Assembly: GCA_004293365.1 (NCBI GenBank)
Contig: RDYN01000045.1
Coordinates: 1 to 64,000 of the forward strand
Origin: Oscillatoriales cyanobacterium
GTDB lineage: Bacteria; Cyanobacteriota; Cyanobacteriia; Cyanobacteriales; Microcoleaceae
Reading direction: 5' to 3'
DNA: 64,000 nucleotides
Position 1 is the stretch's first letter. The number at the start of each line of letters is the position of its first letter. Positions 44,846 through 54,869 of the stretch are shown here, in pieces. Under the pieces are notes generated by a model, which worked only from the letters and a program-made list of their open reading frames with translations, ran no database searches and was not told the DNA's origin. The translations under genes and the position numbers were made by a program.

Positions 44846-46765
44846 GTGTCAACCAACGCAGTTCGCAAAAATACGGAAAACCCAGCCCCTGTATTCGAGT
44901 TTGTTCAGTCAGTCAGCAAAGTGACCGCCGGAACTATACTCAGCATAACAATGCTTGCCAGTTCCGTAGTAGCTGGCGGACTGGTTGGCTTAGCGATCAG
45001 CTTCCGCAACTTGCCAGATGTTCGCATCTTGCAAACCTACTCTCCCACGGAAACTACCCACATTTACGACATCAACGGCAGGCCCCTAGCCAGCATCCAC
45101 GATGAAGCAAACCGGGATGTCGTACCCCTTGACAAAATCTCCCCGAACCTGAAACGGGCCGTTCTGGCGATCGAAGATAGCAACTTCTTCACCCACAAAG
45201 GCATCAACCCCGGCGGGATAGCCCGAGCTCTCATAGTCAACCTAGAGAAAGGTAGAACCGTTGAAGGCGGCTCGACTATGACAATGCAGCTAGTCAAGAA
45301 CTTGTTTCTATCTCCCCAGTCAAAATTCAGCCGCAAGATAGCTGAAGCGGTAATGTCTATCCGCTTGGAGCAAATTCTCAACAAAGACCAAATTCTGCAA
45401 CTGTACCTGAATCAAATCTATTTAGGTCACAACTTATACGGCGTAGAGACAGCTTCTCGAAGCTATTTCAACAAATCAGCAGAGAATTTGAGCCTTGCGG
45501 AAGCAGCGATGCTGGCCGGCTTGATTTCCGCCCCCGAAGAATACAGTCCTTTCGTCAACTACAAGTTGTCAAAAGATCGGCAGGAAATCGTTTTAACCCG
45601 GATGAGGGAACTCAAATGGATTACCATAGCTGAAGAAGCAAGCGCCCGAGCGCAAAAAATTAAGCTCGGCAAAATCACTTCTTTTGGCGGCTCTCAAGTT
45701 CCTTACGTCACACAAGCCGTAGTTCAGGAGTTGACACGGCGTTTCGGGCGAGATGCCGTCCTCAAGGGTGGAATGCGCGTTCAAACTACGATCGACCTCA
45801 AACTACAGCGCATCGCCGAAGAAACCGTCAAAGCGTGGCACGATCGACTTTACTACCAAGGACTTTTTTACGATCGCGACCAAGGTCAAATTGCCCTAGC
45901 AGCCGTCGATCCCCGCACCCACTTCGTCAAAGCAATGGTTGGTGGCGTCGATTACCAAAAGAGTGAATTCAACCGCGCCATTCAAGCACGCCGCCAGCCC
46001 GGATCTTCCTTTAAGCCCTTCATCTACTACGCTGCCTTTGCTACAGGCAAATACGGCCCCGATTCAGTTGTCTACGACTCCCCCGTCGGCTACCGCGACG
46101 GCGACGGCTACTACTACCCTCAAAACTACGGCGGCGGCTTCTCCGGTGCCGTCAGCATCCGCAGAGCTTTGGAAGTATCACTGAACATTCCCGCTGTCAA
46201 GCTCGGCCAAGAAGTCGGATTGAATAAAGTAATTGAAATTTGCCGGGTGCTCGGCATCAGAAGTCCCATGGAACCCGTAGTTTCTTTACCCTTGGGTGCA
46301 GTTGACCTCACTCCTTTAGAAATGGCCGGAGCTTTTGCTACCTTCGCCAACAACGGCTGGCATTCCGACACCACATTTATCGTGCAAGTCACCGACAGCA
46401 GCGGCAACGTCTTGCTAGACAATACCCCCAAACCAAAATTAGTTCTCAACGCCTGGGCTGCGGCATCCGTCAACAGCGCCCTGCAAGGAGTAATTTACAA
46501 CGGTACTGCCAAGGCTGCCCAAATTGGGAGGCCCGCTGCTGGGAAAACTGGCACAACTTCCTCAGAAAGGGATATCTGGTTTGTGGGTTACGTGCCGCAG
46601 TTGTCGGTGGCTGTTTGGATAGGCAACGACGATTACACACCGATGAGCTACGGTGCTACTGGCGGTACAATCGTTGCCCCTGTTTGGCGCGATTTTATGA
46701 GCCAAGCTTTGCAGGGCGTTCCTGAAGAAGATTTCAAACCTGCTTCATCTTTTGAACGACCGTGA
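44846..46765 (+). CDS. Class A penicillin-binding protein (PBP1A family)
   Basis: 639 residues from GTG at 44846, with gtgaggaag upstream. A transmembrane anchor (ILSITMLASSVVAGGLVGLA, about 30-50) precedes the GT51 glycosyltransferase (AIEDSNFFTHKGINPGGIAR, EGGSTMTMQLVKNLFL) and the transpeptidase with SSFK in RQPGSSFKPFIYY, SLN in LEVSLNIPA, and KTG in AGKTGTTSSERDIW. It polymerises and crosslinks peptidoglycan in the periplasm. A TnpB gene on the other strand ends only 14 bp after its stop. Confidence 0.95.
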   Translation: MSTNAVRKNTENPAPVFEFVQSVSKVTAGTILSITMLASSVVAGGLVGLAISFRNLPDVRILQTYSPTETTHIYDINGRPLASIHDEANRDVVPLDKISPNLKRAVLAIEDSNFFTHKGINPGGIARALIVNLEKGRTVEGGSTMTMQLVKNLFLSPQSKFSRKIAEAVMSIRLEQILNKDQILQLYLNQIYLGHNLYGVETASRSYFNKSAENLSLAEAAMLAGLISAPEEYSPFVNYKLSKDRQEIVLTRMRELKWITIAEEASARAQKIKLGKITSFGGSQVPYVTQAVVQELTRRFGRDAVLKGGMRVQTTIDLKLQRIAEETVKAWHDRLYYQGLFYDRDQGQIALAAVDPRTHFVKAMVGGVDYQKSEFNRAIQARRQPGSSFKPFIYYAAFATGKYGPDSVVYDSPVGYRDGDGYYYPQNYGGGFSGAVSIRRALEVSLNIPAVKLGQEVGLNKVIEICRVLGIRSPMEPVVSLPLGAVDLTPLEMAGAFATFANNGWHSDTTFIVQVTDSSGNVLLDNTPKPKLVLNAWAAASVNSALQGVIYNGTAKAAQIGRPAAGKTGTTSSERDIWFVGYVPQLSVAVWIGNDDYTPMSYGATGGTIVAPVWRDFMSQALQGVPEEDFKPASSFERP

Positions 46766-46775
46766 ACGAACCTGA

Positions 46776-46800
46776 CGGTCAACTGAGTACAGTTAGACCG
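46776..46800 (-). other. Right-end imperfect hairpin of the TnpB element
   Basis: The minus strand reads cggtctaactgtactcagtt + gaccg; CGGTC/GACCG and AACTG/CAGTT pair with one bulged T. It overlaps the last codons and stop of tnpB, as the subterminal palindrome and omega-RNA end do in IS605-family elements. Confidence 0.5.
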
Positions 46801-48212
46801 CAGGCTTCTTTTTCCTTTTTTGCAAAGGCTTTTTTGAGTGACGGAGTTCCCCCGCCACTTTGATCGCTCAGACCAATTTTCTTGATAAGTTTGGCTGAAT
46901 TTTCATCTCGATCCAAAGACTCACCGCACTGACAAGAATGCCATCTTTCCGATAACTCTTTTGGTACTTTATTGAGGCAATTCCAACAATACTGAGAAGT
47001 TCCCTTCGGCTCGACAAACAAAAGATTTTTACCCAATTTCCAGGCAACATACTTGAGAACATTAGCAAACTGACCGTGAGCAGCATCAAGCATTGATTTA
47101 TTCAAGCCGCTTTTGGCAGATTGACCGTTTGGCAAATAAACTAAATTACCATTGTCGATCTCGGTTTTAGTTTTAGCGCGTCTTGTCAAATTCTTGATAC
47201 TCAAATCTTCAGCCACCAAAACATCGCATTTACGAAACAATTCATGTGCCGTCTTGAATTGAAAATCAAGTCTCGCTCTAGCTACAAATTGATGCAGTCT
47301 AGAAATCTTGCTTTTTATAACTTGCCAAGGTTTAGAACCCTTGACTCTACTAGCTAGCTTCGCCTGAAGTTTTGCTAATTTCTCGGCAGATTTCCTCAAG
47401 AATCTAGGATTTTCAATTCTTTCGCCATTAGAAAGGTAAGCGTAATTAGTAATTCCCAAGTCAATACCAAGAGTGTTTTCATCAGTCGGTTGAATTTCTG
47501 CAACCGGCACGGGAACCGTCTTATCTTCTAGCGTCAGGGAAATATACCACCCGTCCGCTTCTCTAATAACTGTCCCCGTCTTAACCGTTAATCCTGTTGG
47601 TATTGGACGATGGAATGCCATCGGTATTTGACCTATTTTGGCAAGGTTAATGCAAATCCTATTTTGCTCATCCTTGGCGATATCTAAATTATCTAATTGA
47701 GGATAAGTAAAAGATTTGTAGTAGTGAAATCCTTTAAATCGGGGCTTGCCTCTACGATTGCCATTTTTGTCGGGTGTGGTGAAATTTGAAAAGGAAGTTT
47801 CCACTCGGTTAATCACATCCTGCAAAACTTGAGAATTCAAAGTTTTGTAATCAGAAAATAGCTTTTTAGTATTTTTTAGATCGGCTAACTGGATGGTTTG
47901 CCACTGCACGTATCCGCCTTCAATATTCGAGAAAACATCACCTTTCCTGGTCAAAGGATTGCCTGATTCATCTTTCTTTCTGCCATCTCTAGTTTGCACT
48001 CTAGTCAGAGGAATATTTTGGTAAATTTCCTCAACAGGCACTATGGAAGCAATTAAAGGGCAGGCATTGACAGGCGTTCTTGTGGACTCCCACCATCTGA
48101 ATCTTTCACTCAATCGGTAGTTGTACTGCCGGCGACAAAGCTCTAGATGAGTCGAAATTGTTGCTAGTTGGGCTTTCGTAGGTTTGAGGCGGTATTTGTA
48201 CGTCAGTTGCAT
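46779..48212 (-). CDS. tnpB: TnpB RNA-guided nuclease / IS605 OrfB
   Basis: 477 residues from ATG at 48212; AGGAAG lies just upstream, and homology begins at MQLTYKYRLKPTKAQ. An upstream extension of the frame to 48485 is not conserved. The RuvC residues are D in TLGIDLGITNYAYL, E in VLVAEDLSIKNL and D in SLDRDENSA; a zinc ribbon (YCWNC ... SCQCGE) lies between the last two. Such proteins cut DNA guided by an omega-RNA made from the element's right end. Apparently intact catalytic sites suggest an active nuclease. Confidence 0.9.
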   Translation of the reverse strand: MQLTYKYRLKPTKAQLATISTHLELCRRQYNYRLSERFRWWESTRTPVNACPLIASIVPVEEIYQNIPLTRVQTRDGRKKDESGNPLTRKGDVFSNIEGGYVQWQTIQLADLKNTKKLFSDYKTLNSQVLQDVINRVETSFSNFTTPDKNGNRRGKPRFKGFHYYKSFTYPQLDNLDIAKDEQNRICINLAKIGQIPMAFHRPIPTGLTVKTGTVIREADGWYISLTLEDKTVPVPVAEIQPTDENTLGIDLGITNYAYLSNGERIENPRFLRKSAEKLAKLQAKLASRVKGSKPWQVIKSKISRLHQFVARARLDFQFKTAHELFRKCDVLVAEDLSIKNLTRRAKTKTEIDNGNLVYLPNGQSAKSGLNKSMLDAAHGQFANVLKYVAWKLGKNLLFVEPKGTSQYCWNCLNKVPKELSERWHSCQCGESLDRDENSAKLIKKIGLSDQSGGGTPSLKKAFAKKEKEACGLTVLS

Positions 48213-48494
48213 GAAAACTTCCTTTTTTTCGACCTTCCCACAGTATAGAGTGAATTCCCTGAAAGGGTGAATGAGTTTTATCGTAAAGATGTTTTGTGGA
48301 GCAGTTCGTATTTTATTGCTTCTTGCCGAGGTGTTACCGTCTCCATACTTAGGAAGTATATTGAGAATCAAGACTCTCCCAAAGATTGATTTGCGGTAAC
48401 TGAGTCTAATTGTCGGGCTGGTGTTCCTCCGACCGACGAGCCTTTCATCCCTACGGTAATTTAGTCGGGGTACGGAGCGTAGCAATTGAGATTC

Positions 48495-48525
48495 ATCCCC
48501 TCTAAATACACCGAGGGACTTCCCG
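48495..48525 (-). other. Hairpin resembling an orphan IS605 right end
   Basis: On the minus strand gtccctcggtgtatttagag + gggatgaatctc forms a CCCTC/GAGGG hairpin followed by a conserved-looking tail. It lies upstream of tnpB, where a right end of this element is not expected, so it may be the remnant of another element. Tentative. The remainder of 48213-48580 is the tnpB leader and a heptamer array (48536-48581). Confidence 0.3.
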
Positions 48526-48580
48526 GCTGCTAGTTAATTATCAGTTGACAGTTGACAGTTGATAGTTGTCAATTGTCAAC

Positions 48581-48904
48581 TTATGATTGCTTTTCCAGTT
48601 CAGATTTCATCCGCTCCAGCGTTGAGTTCATTTGCTCAAACATCTGCTGGGGCGTGATGCCAAATTGATTTAGCTGTGTTTTTAACTGCTCTACAGTCAT
48701 CTGAGCCATGAAGTCTTCAGACAGCTCGAAGCGCTTCATAAAAATACGGTAGCGATCCATCATTGATTCCATCTGAGCGATGAACATCTTCTTGCCTTCG
48801 CGATCGAATTTGCCGTAATTCCCGCCTAGTGCGACGAGAGATTGATAGTCTTCAAACAACAGCTTGGCTTCTTGCTGAACAATTTCTGAATCAAAAAATC
48901 CCAT
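48581..48904 (-). CDS. DUF1825 family protein
   Basis: 107 residues. MGFFDSEIVQQEAKLLFEDY, QSLVALGG and GITPQQMFEQMNSTLERMK are the DUF1825 pattern, conserved across cyanobacteria. It is all helical, and its function is unknown. Stands alone between heptamer repeat arrays. Confidence 0.92.
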   Translation of the reverse strand: MGFFDSEIVQQEAKLLFEDYQSLVALGGNYGKFDREGKKMFIAQMESMMDRYRIFMKRFELSEDFMAQMTVEQLKTQLNQFGITPQQMFEQMNSTLERMKSELEKQS

Positions 48905-49125
48905 AGCTTTCCTAATTTTTAATATTGAAGTGATTTTGATCTAGGCGGGAAATCCCGCTGCTTTTGGTACTATTTTATCAGTTGCCGGAGGAACTCTCTA
49001 CCGCTCAAGGCGCAAAAATCAGTAGAAATTTCCGTACAGGATAAGGCATGGGCATCGGGAATTGGGAATTGGGAATTGCGAAGTCGAGGGATGGGGCATG
49101 GGGTCTTTATGGCATTGGGCTTGCA

Positions 49126-49193
49126 ATAACAACTGACAACTGACAACTGACAACTGACAACTGACAACTGTCAACTGTCAACTGTCAACTGAC
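49126..49193. repeat. Heptamer array (actgaca / tcaactg)
   Basis: About nine copies of aactgac/aactgtc sit just after the lepB stop. STRR type. The gap 48905-49125 otherwise shows gggaattgggaattg repeats and no gene. Confidence 0.8.
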
Positions 49194-49197
49194 TTCT

Positions 49198-49815
49198 TCA
49201 AACTTGTCCGATACGCTCAAGTGGCCAAAACCTCAATACAGCCCGGCCGATGATATTCTTTTTAGGTAAAAATCCCCACCTGCTAGAGTCGTTACTGTTG
49301 TTGCGGTTGTCTCCCATCACGAAGTATTGATTTTCCGGGACGACATAAGGCCCCCACTGGTATTTAGGAGGTTCGGCAATATATTTCTCAACGAGGGGTT
49401 TGTCGTTGAGGTAAACTAGACCTTTTTTCACAGCTACTGTTTGACCTGGTAAGCCAATTACCCGCTTGATAAATGCTTGGTCTGCGGTAAAGCCTTGTTC
49501 TTGCAACTGTTCCGGCGGCGCAAATACTACGATGTCACCAGTTTTTGGAGGTTCCAGGTAGTAGGATATTTTTTCGACTACGACGCGATCGCCCACGCGC
49601 AAAGTTGGTACCATAGAATCTGAGGGTATGAAGCGCGGTTCTGCCACCAACGCTCGAATCACTATTGCTAAAGCCAAAGCAATAATCACTATCTGAAGAT
49701 TTTCTCGCTGCGATTTCCACGCTTTTTGCCACCACGGGCTTGTGCTGAGCGAAGTCGAAGTATCAGGTAGGTTTTCTGCTACTTCTGTACCAAAATTCTT
49801 TTCTTCAGATGTCAT
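49198..49815 (-). CDS. lepB: Signal peptidase I
   Basis: 205 residues. The start at 49815 is fixed by an ideal AGGAGG about 6 bp upstream. An N-terminal transmembrane helix (IVIIALALAIVIRALV, 42-57) is followed by the catalytic S67 in FIPSDSMVPTL and K117 in AFIKRVIGLPGQ, then NDKPL and FVMGDNRNNSNDSRWG-like VMGDNRNNSNDSS. It cleaves signal peptides at the membrane. Separated from clpC by a clear terminator, so independently expressed. Confidence 0.95.
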   Translation of the reverse strand: MTSEEKNFGTEVAENLPDTSTSLSTSPWWQKAWKSQRENLQIVIIALALAIVIRALVAEPRFIPSDSMVPTLRVGDRVVVEKISYYLEPPKTGDIVVFAPPEQLQEQGFTADQAFIKRVIGLPGQTVAVKKGLVYLNDKPLVEKYIAEPPKYQWGPYVVPENQYFVMGDNRNNSNDSSRWGFLPKKNIIGRAVLRFWPLERIGQV

Positions 49816-49850
49816 TTACTCCTCCTATAATTTTATTGACTCTTATTCAT

Positions 49851-49886
49851 AAAAAAGGCAGAGAATTAAGATTCTCTACCTTTTTT
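49851..49886 (-). terminator. Rho-independent terminator of clpC
   Basis: aaaaaaggcagagaattaag + attctctaccttttttat forms a stem with AGAGAAT/ATTCTCT and flanking A/T runs, so it reads as a terminator on both strands. It lies between clpC and lepB, both on the minus strand. Confidence 0.8.
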
Positions 49887-49966
49887 ATATGCTGATTTTG
49901 AGTTATTTACGATCGCGCAATTTGCGATCTTAAAACTTTACTCGCGATCGCACTTACTCAACGCAC

Positions 49967-52444
49967 TTACTCAGCGCCTTGGGGCAGCAATTCCCGCTTT
50001 TGGCCTTGCAGCACCTTAACAACTCCGTCCTCGCCCACATCTACAACAGCGATATCGCCATCTTTGATGCGGCCAGAAAGGATTTCCTCAGCCAAGCTGT
50101 CTTCCAACAACCGCATGATCGCGCGGCGCAGGGGCCTGGCTCCGTAGCTGGGGTTATAGCCTTCTTCTACTAGCCGTTCCTTGAATTTTTCGGTCACTTC
50201 CAGAGTGATTCCCTGTTCTGTCAAGCGGCCGAACACTTCTTTGAGCATGATAACGGCAATTTCCTTGACTTCTTCCCTGTTCAACTGACGGAAGACGATA
50301 ATTTCGTCAAGTCGGTTGAGGAATTCTGGGCGGAAGTAGTTCTTCAGTTCTTCGTTAACCAAGGAGCGAATGCGGTTGTAATTAGCATCAGCTTGGTTGT
50401 CGCCGAACTCGAAACCGAGGCCGCCGCCACCTTTTTCGATGACTTTAGAACCGATGTTAGAAGTCATAATCAGCAGCGTGTTTTTGAAGTCCACGGTGCG
50501 ACCTTTGGCATCTGTTAAGCGGCCGTCTTCCAATATTTGCAATAGCATATTGAAGACATCGGGGTGGGCTTTTTCGATTTCGTCAAACAACACGACGGTG
50601 TAAGGACGACGACGAACTGCTTCTGTCAGTTGTCCGCCTTCGTTGTAGCCGACATAACCAGGAGGAGAACCGATAAGTTTGGAGACGGTGTGACGTTCCA
50701 TGTATTCGGACATATCCAACCGAATCATGGCGTCTTCGGAACCGAAGAAGTAGCCGGCTAAGGCTTTCGTCAGTTCGGTTTTGCCGACGCCTGTGGGCCC
50801 GGAGAAGATGAAACTGGCGATCGGGCGATTGGGATTTTTCAACCCAACGCGAGCCCGGCGGATGGCGCGGGAAACGGCTTTCACTGCTTCTTCTTGGCCG
50901 ATCAAACGCTGGTGCAAGGTATCTTCCATGTGCAGCAGCTTTTCGGACTCGGATTCGGTCAATTTGTTGACCGGGACTCCCGTCCAACTTGCCACGATTT
51001 GAGCGATGTCTTCTTCCGTAACTACGGGCGAAGGGTCGGTGTCGCCACGGGCCGCCGAGTCGGTTTTTTTGGCTTGGGAAATAGCGCGAATTTCGGCTTT
51101 GATCGTCATTTCGCGATCGCGCAATTCACCTGCTTTATCAAAGTCTTGAGAACGCACCGCTTCGTCTTTATCTTTCAGGACTTGGCGGAGTTCTTTATCC
51201 AGTTCCTTAGCTGCGGGGGGCAGTTGGGAGTTGATCAGGCGGACTCTGGAACCAGCTTCATCTACCAAGTCAATAGCTTTGTCTGGGAGGAACCGATCGG
51301 AGATATATCGGTGAGATAGTTTGGCTGCGGCTTCCAGGGCCGTATCCAAGATTTTCAGCTTGTGGTGCTGTTCGTAGCGTTCCCGCAGGCCGAATAGAAT
51401 CTCGATCGTCTCGTCAACGGTGGGTTCGCCGACCATCACGGGCTGGAAGCGGCGCTCTAGGGCGGCATCGCGCTCGATGTGCTTGCGGTACTCGTCGAGG
51501 GTTGTAGCGCCGATACACTGGAGTTCGCCTCTTGCCAGAGCTGGCTTGAGAATGTTAGCTGCGTCGATCGCCCCTTCCGCCGCACCAGCACCGATCAAAG
51601 TGTGTACTTCGTCAATGACCAAAATCACGTTACCGGCCGTGCGGATTTCGTCCATGATTTTTTTGAGGCGCTCTTCAAATTCGCCCCGGTATTTGGTACC
51701 GGCGACGAGGAGGCCGATGTCGAGGGTGACGACGCGCTTGTCTTCGAGAATGTCTGGGATATCGTTGTTAGCGATGCGCTGGGCCAGTCCTTCGGCGATC
51801 GCAGTTTTACCGACTCCGGGTTCGCCGATGAGTACCGGGTTATTTTTGGTGCGGCGACCGAGGATTTGAATTACCCGTTCGATTTCTTTTTGCCGTCCGA
51901 CTACGGGGTCAAGCTTACCATCGACAGCCATTTGAGTGAGGTTGGCACCAAATTCGTCCAGGGTTGGGGTTTTGGTGCGAGCACCGCCGCCCGTGGCTGC
52001 GACTTCTGCGGTTTCTCCCAGCATCCGAATCACTTGGGTGCGGACTTTCGACAAGTCTACTCCCAGATTTTCCAGAACTCTGGCCGCGACTCCTTCACCT
52101 TCGCGAATCAAGCCCAGCAGCAGGTGTTCGGTGCCTATGTAATTGTGTCCGAGTTGGCGAGCTTCTTCGAGGGACAGTTCTAGAACACGCTTCGCCCGCG
52201 GGGTGAACGGAATTTCGACTGCTACGAAGCCCGAACCGCGCCCGATGATTTTTTCGACCTCAATCCGAGCATCTTTGAGGTTGACCCCCATTGATTTGAG
52301 GACTTTAGCCGCAACTCCGGTCCCTTCCCCTATAAGTCCCAAAAGGATCTGTTCTGTCCCTACGAAGTTGTGACCCAGGCGTCTAGCTTCTTCCTGGGCC
52401 AACATGATTACTTTTATTGCTTTTTCTGTGAAGCGTTCAAACAT
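49967..52444 (-). CDS. clpC: ATP-dependent Clp protease ATPase subunit ClpC
   Basis: 825 residues, full length. Two N-terminal Clp repeats ([40 protein letters not shown]) precede AAA domain 1 ([25 protein letters not shown]), a UVR-like coiled coil between the domains ([18 protein letters not shown]), and AAA domain 2 ([33 protein letters not shown]). A C-terminal D2-small domain with RPLRRAIMR follows. It unfolds proteins for ClpP or ClpR. Monocistronic, with a terminator after it. Confidence 0.97.
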   Translation of the reverse strand: MFERFTEKAIKVIMLAQEEARRLGHNFVGTEQILLGLIGEGTGVAAKVLKSMGVNLKDARIEVEKIIGRGSGFVAVEIPFTPRAKRVLELSLEEARQLGHNYIGTEHLLLGLIREGEGVAARVLENLGVDLSKVRTQVIRMLGETAEVAATGGGARTKTPTLDEFGANLTQMAVDGKLDPVVGRQKEIERVIQILGRRTKNNPVLIGEPGVGKTAIAEGLAQRIANNDIPDILEDKRVVTLDIGLLVAGTKYRGEFEERLKKIMDEIRTAGNVILVIDEVHTLIGAGAAEGAIDAANILKPALARGELQCIGATTLDEYRKHIERDAALERRFQPVMVGEPTVDETIEILFGLRERYEQHHKLKILDTALEAAAKLSHRYISDRFLPDKAIDLVDEAGSRVRLINSQLPPAAKELDKELRQVLKDKDEAVRSQDFDKAGELRDREMTIKAEIRAISQAKKTDSAARGDTDPSPVVTEEDIAQIVASWTGVPVNKLTESESEKLLHMEDTLHQRLIGQEEAVKAVSRAIRRARVGLKNPNRPIASFIFSGPTGVGKTELTKALAGYFFGSEDAMIRLDMSEYMERHTVSKLIGSPPGYVGYNEGGQLTEAVRRRPYTVVLFDEIEKAHPDVFNMLLQILEDGRLTDAKGRTVDFKNTLLIMTSNIGSKVIEKGGGGLGFEFGDNQADANYNRIRSLVNEELKNYFRPEFLNRLDEIIVFRQLNREEVKEIAVIMLKEVFGRLTEQGITLEVTEKFKERLVEEGYNPSYGARPLRRAIMRLLEDSLAEEILSGRIKDGDIAVVDVGEDGVVKVLQGQKRELLPQGAE

Positions 52445-52481
52445 GGTTTATTCCCACCTGCTAAGTGCCCGTTTTGAGGTC

Positions 52482-52505
52482 ACGCTCGCACAACGAGCGT
52501 TTTTG
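52482..52505 (+). terminator. Hairpin with T-run pointing away from clpC
   Basis: acgctcg (52482-52488) and cgagcgt (52494-52500) pair around 5 bases and are followed by tttt. On the plus strand this is a classic terminator shape, yet no plus-strand gene ends here; it lies in the clpC leader region. It may end an antisense or upstream RNA, or act in the leader. Confidence 0.45.
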
Positions 52506-53113
52506 TTCGAGTGTTAACTCGTAATGCCAATTCTAGCGCGACACTCCCACCGCGAAAGCCGAACTCGGCTGCGGTTGCAGATTCCAGGCTCATGTTGCAG
52601 GGTGGCTTTCAACTGGGAAGACCCAAATGGTGGCTGACCTACAACCTCCCCTAGACTGCAAGAAGATTGCTCTTCTCGGCCTGTGCCCAACCTACGACTA
52701 CGTATTGATGGATTCTAGCACAATCTTTTTGGCTCTTATGCAGGTGAAAAAGCGATCGTTATCGAATTACAGGGAGGGTTTTGTACAAAACTTATTGGTT
52801 AAATGGACAATCTATGCTCTAAACTCGCCCTTAAGTTGCAGGCCATCTCAATAATCTGTTGGTTGAAAAGGGCGAAAGCTCGATCGGGCAAACTCATCTA
52901 AAATTTTGCCTTAGATCCATCGGTTGGAGATCGCGCGCGGTCTTCATGTTGTCAGTTGCGCGATCGCTCCTGCATCAATCAGTGTTGCTCAACTCCGAGA
53001 GTGTGGCTCAGACAAGAAAAAAATAACGAACTCAAGTTTAATCGCTTAAACACCTCTGACCCCCAATCCTTTCTCCCACCAGGGGCGAGGGAGAGATCAA
53101 CGATCTTTCAATT
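52506..53113. other. Gene-free stretch between clpC and the EF-hand protein
   Basis: About 600 bases. One open frame of 75 codons (52627-52854) has no motif, no ribosome-binding site and irregular composition, so I do not call it. Scattered HIP1 cores are present. The clpC promoter probably lies in the first 150 bases. Confidence 0.5.
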
Positions 53114-54394
53114 ATGTGGGCGATTTTGATCTATGCCGTTGCCTTCTTGCTGGGAAGTTTGGTAGGGGCAATCAGCGCCTCAGCAGGAGGAATTCCGCCA
53201 GCGCTATTTCGATCGATAATTGTGGCGTGTCTTGCCGCCTCAACATTTTATACCAACCTGGACATTGACTTTGCAGCGAGTAAACGCAAAGTAACTTCAA
53301 CTGTGAAGTATTTAGTTTACGGGTGGATGGCAGTGCGATGGGCAGTTGGGCTATTTTTAATATTTTCGGGATTTTTGTATCAAAGCCCCGCCGATTTGTA
53401 CAAAGTTTTGTGGGTGCTGTTTTGGATGGTTCCACCAGCCCTTACTTCCCCAGTTTTATCCGTGCTTTGGGGCGGTAATCTTTATCCGTCGGCTGTTTTG
53501 TCAAGAACCCTATCAATTGTCGCTCCACTGGCGCTGCTGGCTACATTGAAGGTGGCCCATTTACCCATTAACGTTGACAGCCCGATCTTTTTCGGTATCA
53601 TTCTAATTTTAGGTCTGGCAATACCGGGAGCGATCGCCCAGTTTTGGCGCGACAAATCCCCGGTTGAATCAAACCACCACAGTAAGAACTGGAAATTTAT
53701 CGGCGTGCTGGCTGTTGCATTAATGGCTTTGGCAACCGGGTTTCAGTTTACTCCTGCAACATTCCTCAGCGATATATTTTCCTCAACGGATACAGCGCGA
53801 TCGCTAGCCTGTCTGCAACAACTGGCAATTGCAACTTTAGTATTTGTCTCGATCCGCGTAGCAGCTACATTAACCTCAGTATTTACAAAGGGCAAGCTAA
53901 GCAAGGCAGAAGCTCGGGATGCTTATATCCTGCTTGTGAACCCAAACTTTTTCCTTTGGGCCGCTCTTTTCATCGGAGTTAGTGCAACTGCAAATCCAGA
54001 AGCCGTAAAATATGCAATTTTTTGGGCAGCGCTGGGGTTCTTAGGCATACCGCTCATCGAACAGATATTGTTCATGAATTCATTTGGCAATGACATACTG
54101 AAAGAAACACTGCGTTCTTCGAGAGTGGCAACAGAAGATATCAAAAAGCTGTTCCTGCAATTGGATACGGATGCAAGTAAGTCGCTAGATCGAACCGAGA
54201 TTATGGAGTTGTTAGGGCTAATCGAAGATATGACAACAGGCGAACGCAGCTCTGAAGAAATTAGAAGCTACATCACTGATTATCTTTTTAACACTCTTGA
54301 CTCCGATCGCAATGGCACGGTTGATTTAGCAGAATTAGAAGAGTATGTATCAACCTATGGGTTGGTTGCTAACCTTAACGTTGCTCAAATCTAA
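53114..54394 (+). CDS. Multi-pass membrane protein with two C-terminal EF-hands
   Basis: 426 residues. About nine hydrophobic segments fill residues 1-330 (ILIYAVAFLLGSLVGAIS, FIGVLAVALMALATGF, AIFWAALGFLGIPLIEQILF). The C-terminal ~80 residues contain two EF-hand loops, LDTDASKSLDRTE and LDSDRNGTVDLAE, each with the D-x-D-x-(S/N)-x-x-x-D-x-x-E pattern. The membrane part shows no family I can name with confidence. It is likely a channel or transporter gated by calcium; both loops look intact. Confidence 0.7.
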   Translation: MWAILIYAVAFLLGSLVGAISASAGGIPPALFRSIIVACLAASTFYTNLDIDFAASKRKVTSTVKYLVYGWMAVRWAVGLFLIFSGFLYQSPADLYKVLWVLFWMVPPALTSPVLSVLWGGNLYPSAVLSRTLSIVAPLALLATLKVAHLPINVDSPIFFGIILILGLAIPGAIAQFWRDKSPVESNHHSKNWKFIGVLAVALMALATGFQFTPATFLSDIFSSTDTARSLACLQQLAIATLVFVSIRVAATLTSVFTKGKLSKAEARDAYILLVNPNFFLWAALFIGVSATANPEAVKYAIFWAALGFLGIPLIEQILFMNSFGNDILKETLRSSRVATEDIKKLFLQLDTDASKSLDRTEIMELLGLIEDMTTGERSSEEIRSYITDYLFNTLDSDRNGTVDLAELEEYVSTYGLVANLNVAQI

Positions 54395-54421
54395 ACTTTG
54401 GCTCAATAAGCCATAACATCT

Positions 54422-54811
54422 TTGCTTAGGGTAGGGGTAGTCAAGGCACAAAACCGAGGAAATTTGCACAACCGAAAACCAACTCTACCCTTTTATTTAT
54501 ATCTACCGAGGAAACGCTCTCTGGCAAAAATCGCACCCTTGACCCGAAATACTATCGCTGGAATATTAGTCATCGGAAACCGGGGCGAAAATGCGGAACA
54601 GCATTTGATACAGCTAAGCGAAGACGATAAGCGCTTAGTCACCACCGATTACTTGCTTAACCTCGACGGCTATGGTAAGGTTTATTATGAAGGGATCACA
54701 AGATTCATGTTTATGCGCTTGTAATTAATTTTTCGGGCAAGGGTGGGATCGGCTGTTAAATCAACAGCTATCGCTCTGACTGAATGGTTAAAATCCCAAG
54801 AACAGGGACGA
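54422..54811 (+). pseudogene. Fragmentary reading frames, possible gene relic
   Basis: A frame from 54422 to 54724 ends LVTTDYLLNLDGYGKVYYEG; after the stop, another frame reads RVGSAVKSTAIALTEWLKSQ up to TAG near 54820. Both look protein-like, but no family is recognised, and their separation by a stop suggests decay. It could instead be a small real gene (100 residues) with no RBS seen. Confidence 0.3.
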
Positions 54812-54869
54812 GAGACATAGGCTGACAAATAACCTTACTGCTTTCGGATTAATAAATTATAGGAACCCA

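Larger units (their letters stand above)
46770..48530 (-). mobile_element. IS200/IS605-type element carrying tnpB only
   Basis: The element includes the TnpB gene (46779-48212), a right-end hairpin (46776-46800), and an upstream region on the minus strand to about 48530, whose left boundary I cannot fix. No Y1 transposase (tnpA) is present, so it cannot move alone; it belongs to the IS1341-like group. It abuts the 3' end of the PBP gene. Confidence 0.6.

Noticed and set aside
48213-48485. Upstream extension of the TnpB frame (91 codons)
   Set aside because: The start at 48212 has an AGGAAG ribosome-binding site and homology begins there; the extension is not TnpB-like.
51479-52183. 234-codon frame opposite clpC
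   Set aside because: Shadow of clpC; composition is that expected from the complementary frame.
52560-52660. Possible tRNA-like hairpin
   Set aside because: No T-loop or anticodon arm signature could be found; the pairing is short and imperfect.
52627-52854. 75-codon frame upstream of the EF-hand gene
   Set aside because: No RBS, no motif, and composition differs from genes of this genome.
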